Assembly (NCBI RefSeq): GCF_020966755.1
Contig: NZ_JAJKFT010000010.1
Coordinates: 2,630,720-2,694,719, forward strand
Direction of reading: 5' to 3'
DNA: 64,000 bases
Origin: Blastopirellula sediminis
Lineage (GTDB): Bacteria; Planctomycetota; Planctomycetia; Pirellulales; Pirellulaceae
In this document: piece by piece, positions 63,135-64,000 of the stretch
How the letters are laid out: each line of letters starts with the position of its first letter
How positions within the stretch are numbered: position 1 is the first letter of the stretch
Program-made: the position numbers and the translations under genes
The notes under the pieces: generated by a model
What the model was told of the DNA's origin: nothing
The model's input: only the letters and a program-made list of their open reading frames with translations
The model's database searches: none

Positions 63135-64000
63135 ACGAAAACTCGAAATGACCCTGGGAGCGGCGGTGCTGCTCCTGGCGGTCGGATGTCTGCAACCGCC
63201 CGCCCCGATCGAAGTGACGGGGCGGACGATGGGGACGACCTACTCGGTCAAATTCATCCCGCCGGACCGCGACTTCGACGCGAAGCCGCTGCAGCAGGAG
63301 ATCGACAAACGGCTGGTCGAAATCAACCAGCAAATGTCGACCTATATCCCTGATTCGGAGCTCTCTCGCTTCAATCAAAGCAAAGCCGGCGATTGGTTTC
63401 CGGTCTCTCCGCAGTTGGCCGAAGTGGTTCAACTCGCCAAGCAGATCAACCACGAGAGCGGCGGCGCGTTTGACGTTACGGTTGGACCGCTGGTCAACCT
63501 CTGGAACTTCGGCCCCGATCATCATCCCGAACAAGTTCCCAGCGATGAGGCGATCGCCGCGGCGCTGGCCAATATCGGCGACGACAAGCTTGAAGTTCGC
63601 TTGGATCCGCCGGCCCTGAAAAAGTCGGTCGATGGTCTTTACGTCGATCTCTCGGCGATCGCCAAAGGGTACGGCGTCGATAAGATCGCCGAACTGATCG
63701 CCGAGTCGGGACGCAAATCGTACATGGTCGAGATCGGCGGCGAAGTTCGCGCCGCTGGCCAAAAGCCGGATGGCTCCCCCTGGCGGATCGCGATCGAAAA
63801 GCCGATCCCTGGCGCCCGCGCGATCCAGGAGGTGGTTGAACTGTCGAACCAATCGCTCGCCACGTCAGGCGATTACCGCAATTTCTTCGAGGTCGACGGC
63901 CAGACTTTTTCGCACACGATCGACCCGAAGACGGGGCGTCCGCTGGCTCATACGCTCGCTTCGGTCAGCGTGCTGCATCAAGACTGCGGTTCGGCCGACG
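63118..64000 (+). CDS. apbE: FAD:protein FMN transferase ApbE (3' end beyond the window)
   Basis: The first 294 residues of an ApbE-family protein; the gene runs off the right edge. The N terminus has a lipobox (LLAVGC at about 19-24), so it is a lipoprotein. Family motifs are [37 protein letters not shown] and [10 protein letters not shown]. ApbE attaches FMN to threonine in DGxSGAT of NqrB and NqrC, both encoded upstream. I use the ATG overlapping nqrF; an ATG ten codons later is also possible. Confidence 0.93.
   Translation, partial: MTSAAKRKLEMTLGAAVLLLAVGCLQPPAPIEVTGRTMGTTYSVKFIPPDRDFDAKPLQQEIDKRLVEINQQMSTYIPDSELSRFNQSKAGDWFPVSPQLAEVVQLAKQINHESGGAFDVTVGPLVNLWNFGPDHHPEQVPSDEAIAAALANIGDDKLEVRLDPPALKKSVDGLYVDLSAIAKGYGVDKIAELIAESGRKSYMVEIGGEVRAAGQKPDGSPWRIAIEKPIPGARAIQEVVELSNQSLATSGDYRNFFEVDGQTFSHTIDPKTGRPLAHTLASVSVLHQDCGSAD

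Overview
The window looks like part of a planctomycete chromosome (order Pirellulales; Blastopirellula/Rhodopirellula-like). The evidence is two DUF1559 pseudopilin-like proteins each paired with a small transthyretin-like lipoprotein, many secreted sialidase-type beta-propellers, HEAT-repeat exported proteins, tandem squalene-cyclase-like toroid membrane proteins, an Nqr complex, moderately high GC and many four-base gene overlaps. No insertion sequence, phage gene, CRISPR array or rRNA was seen.

Layout. (1) 0.1-5.3 kb: a TPR protein with DUF4291, then a compact four-gene operon (NsrR-like Rrf2 regulator, DUF3365 haem protein, large monohaem cytochrome, DUF488) preceded by a perfect 8+8 inverted repeat. 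(2) 5.3-9.5 kb: divergent pairs RidA-M81 peptidase and class III aminotransferase-FAH hydrolase. (3) 9.5-31.6 kb: a 22-kb run of same-strand catabolic genes in at least two operons. One runs from a sialidase-like protein and an FCD regulator through DUF1559, lipoprotein, second sialidase, DHDPS-family lyase, Na+ symporter, aspartoacylase, SDR, threonine-synthase-like enzyme and HEAT protein to an SGNH hydrolase. The other is led by a GntR/LacI-type repressor and encodes HEAT, HpcH aldolase, Gfo/Idh oxidoreductase, SDR, D-threonine-aldolase-like enzyme, a divergent DHDPS, amidohydrolase, 3-hydroxyacyl-CoA-dehydrogenase-like enzyme and M19 dipeptidase. Its promoter carries an AraR-like operator. 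(4) 31.9-39.9 kb: a second DUF1559-lipoprotein-hydrolase set, PhyH dioxygenase, RidA, an aldonolactone oxidase and a dienelactone hydrolase.

(5) 40-46 kb: the SOS mutagenesis cassette imuA-imuB-dnaE2, divergent from an SRAP (YedK/HMCES-like) gene, with two inverted repeats in the shared promoter. (6) 46-52.4 kb: a repeat-bearing secreted protein, release factor homologue prfH without rtcB in view, a lactonase, tRNA-Pro(CGG), recJ and rpmG. (7) 52.8-64 kb: two tandem membrane proteins with a TonB-like SxxxH transmembrane segment and a toroid domain, a HisA-like protein, then nqrABCDEF-apbE, preceded by a perfect CRP-type palindrome.

The catabolic blocks suggest sensing and outside-cell trimming of a polymer or conjugate, sodium-coupled uptake, and cleavage to 2-oxo acids by several aldolases. 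The substrate cannot be read from sequence. M81, M19, D-threonine aldolase, aspartoacylase and RidA would suit N-acylated or D-configured amino compounds; sialidase, NAL-like lyase and SSS symporter would suit a nonulosonic or other sugar acid. Starts were revised wherever a ribosome binding site, lipobox, signal peptide or overlap favoured a different codon from the longest reading frame.
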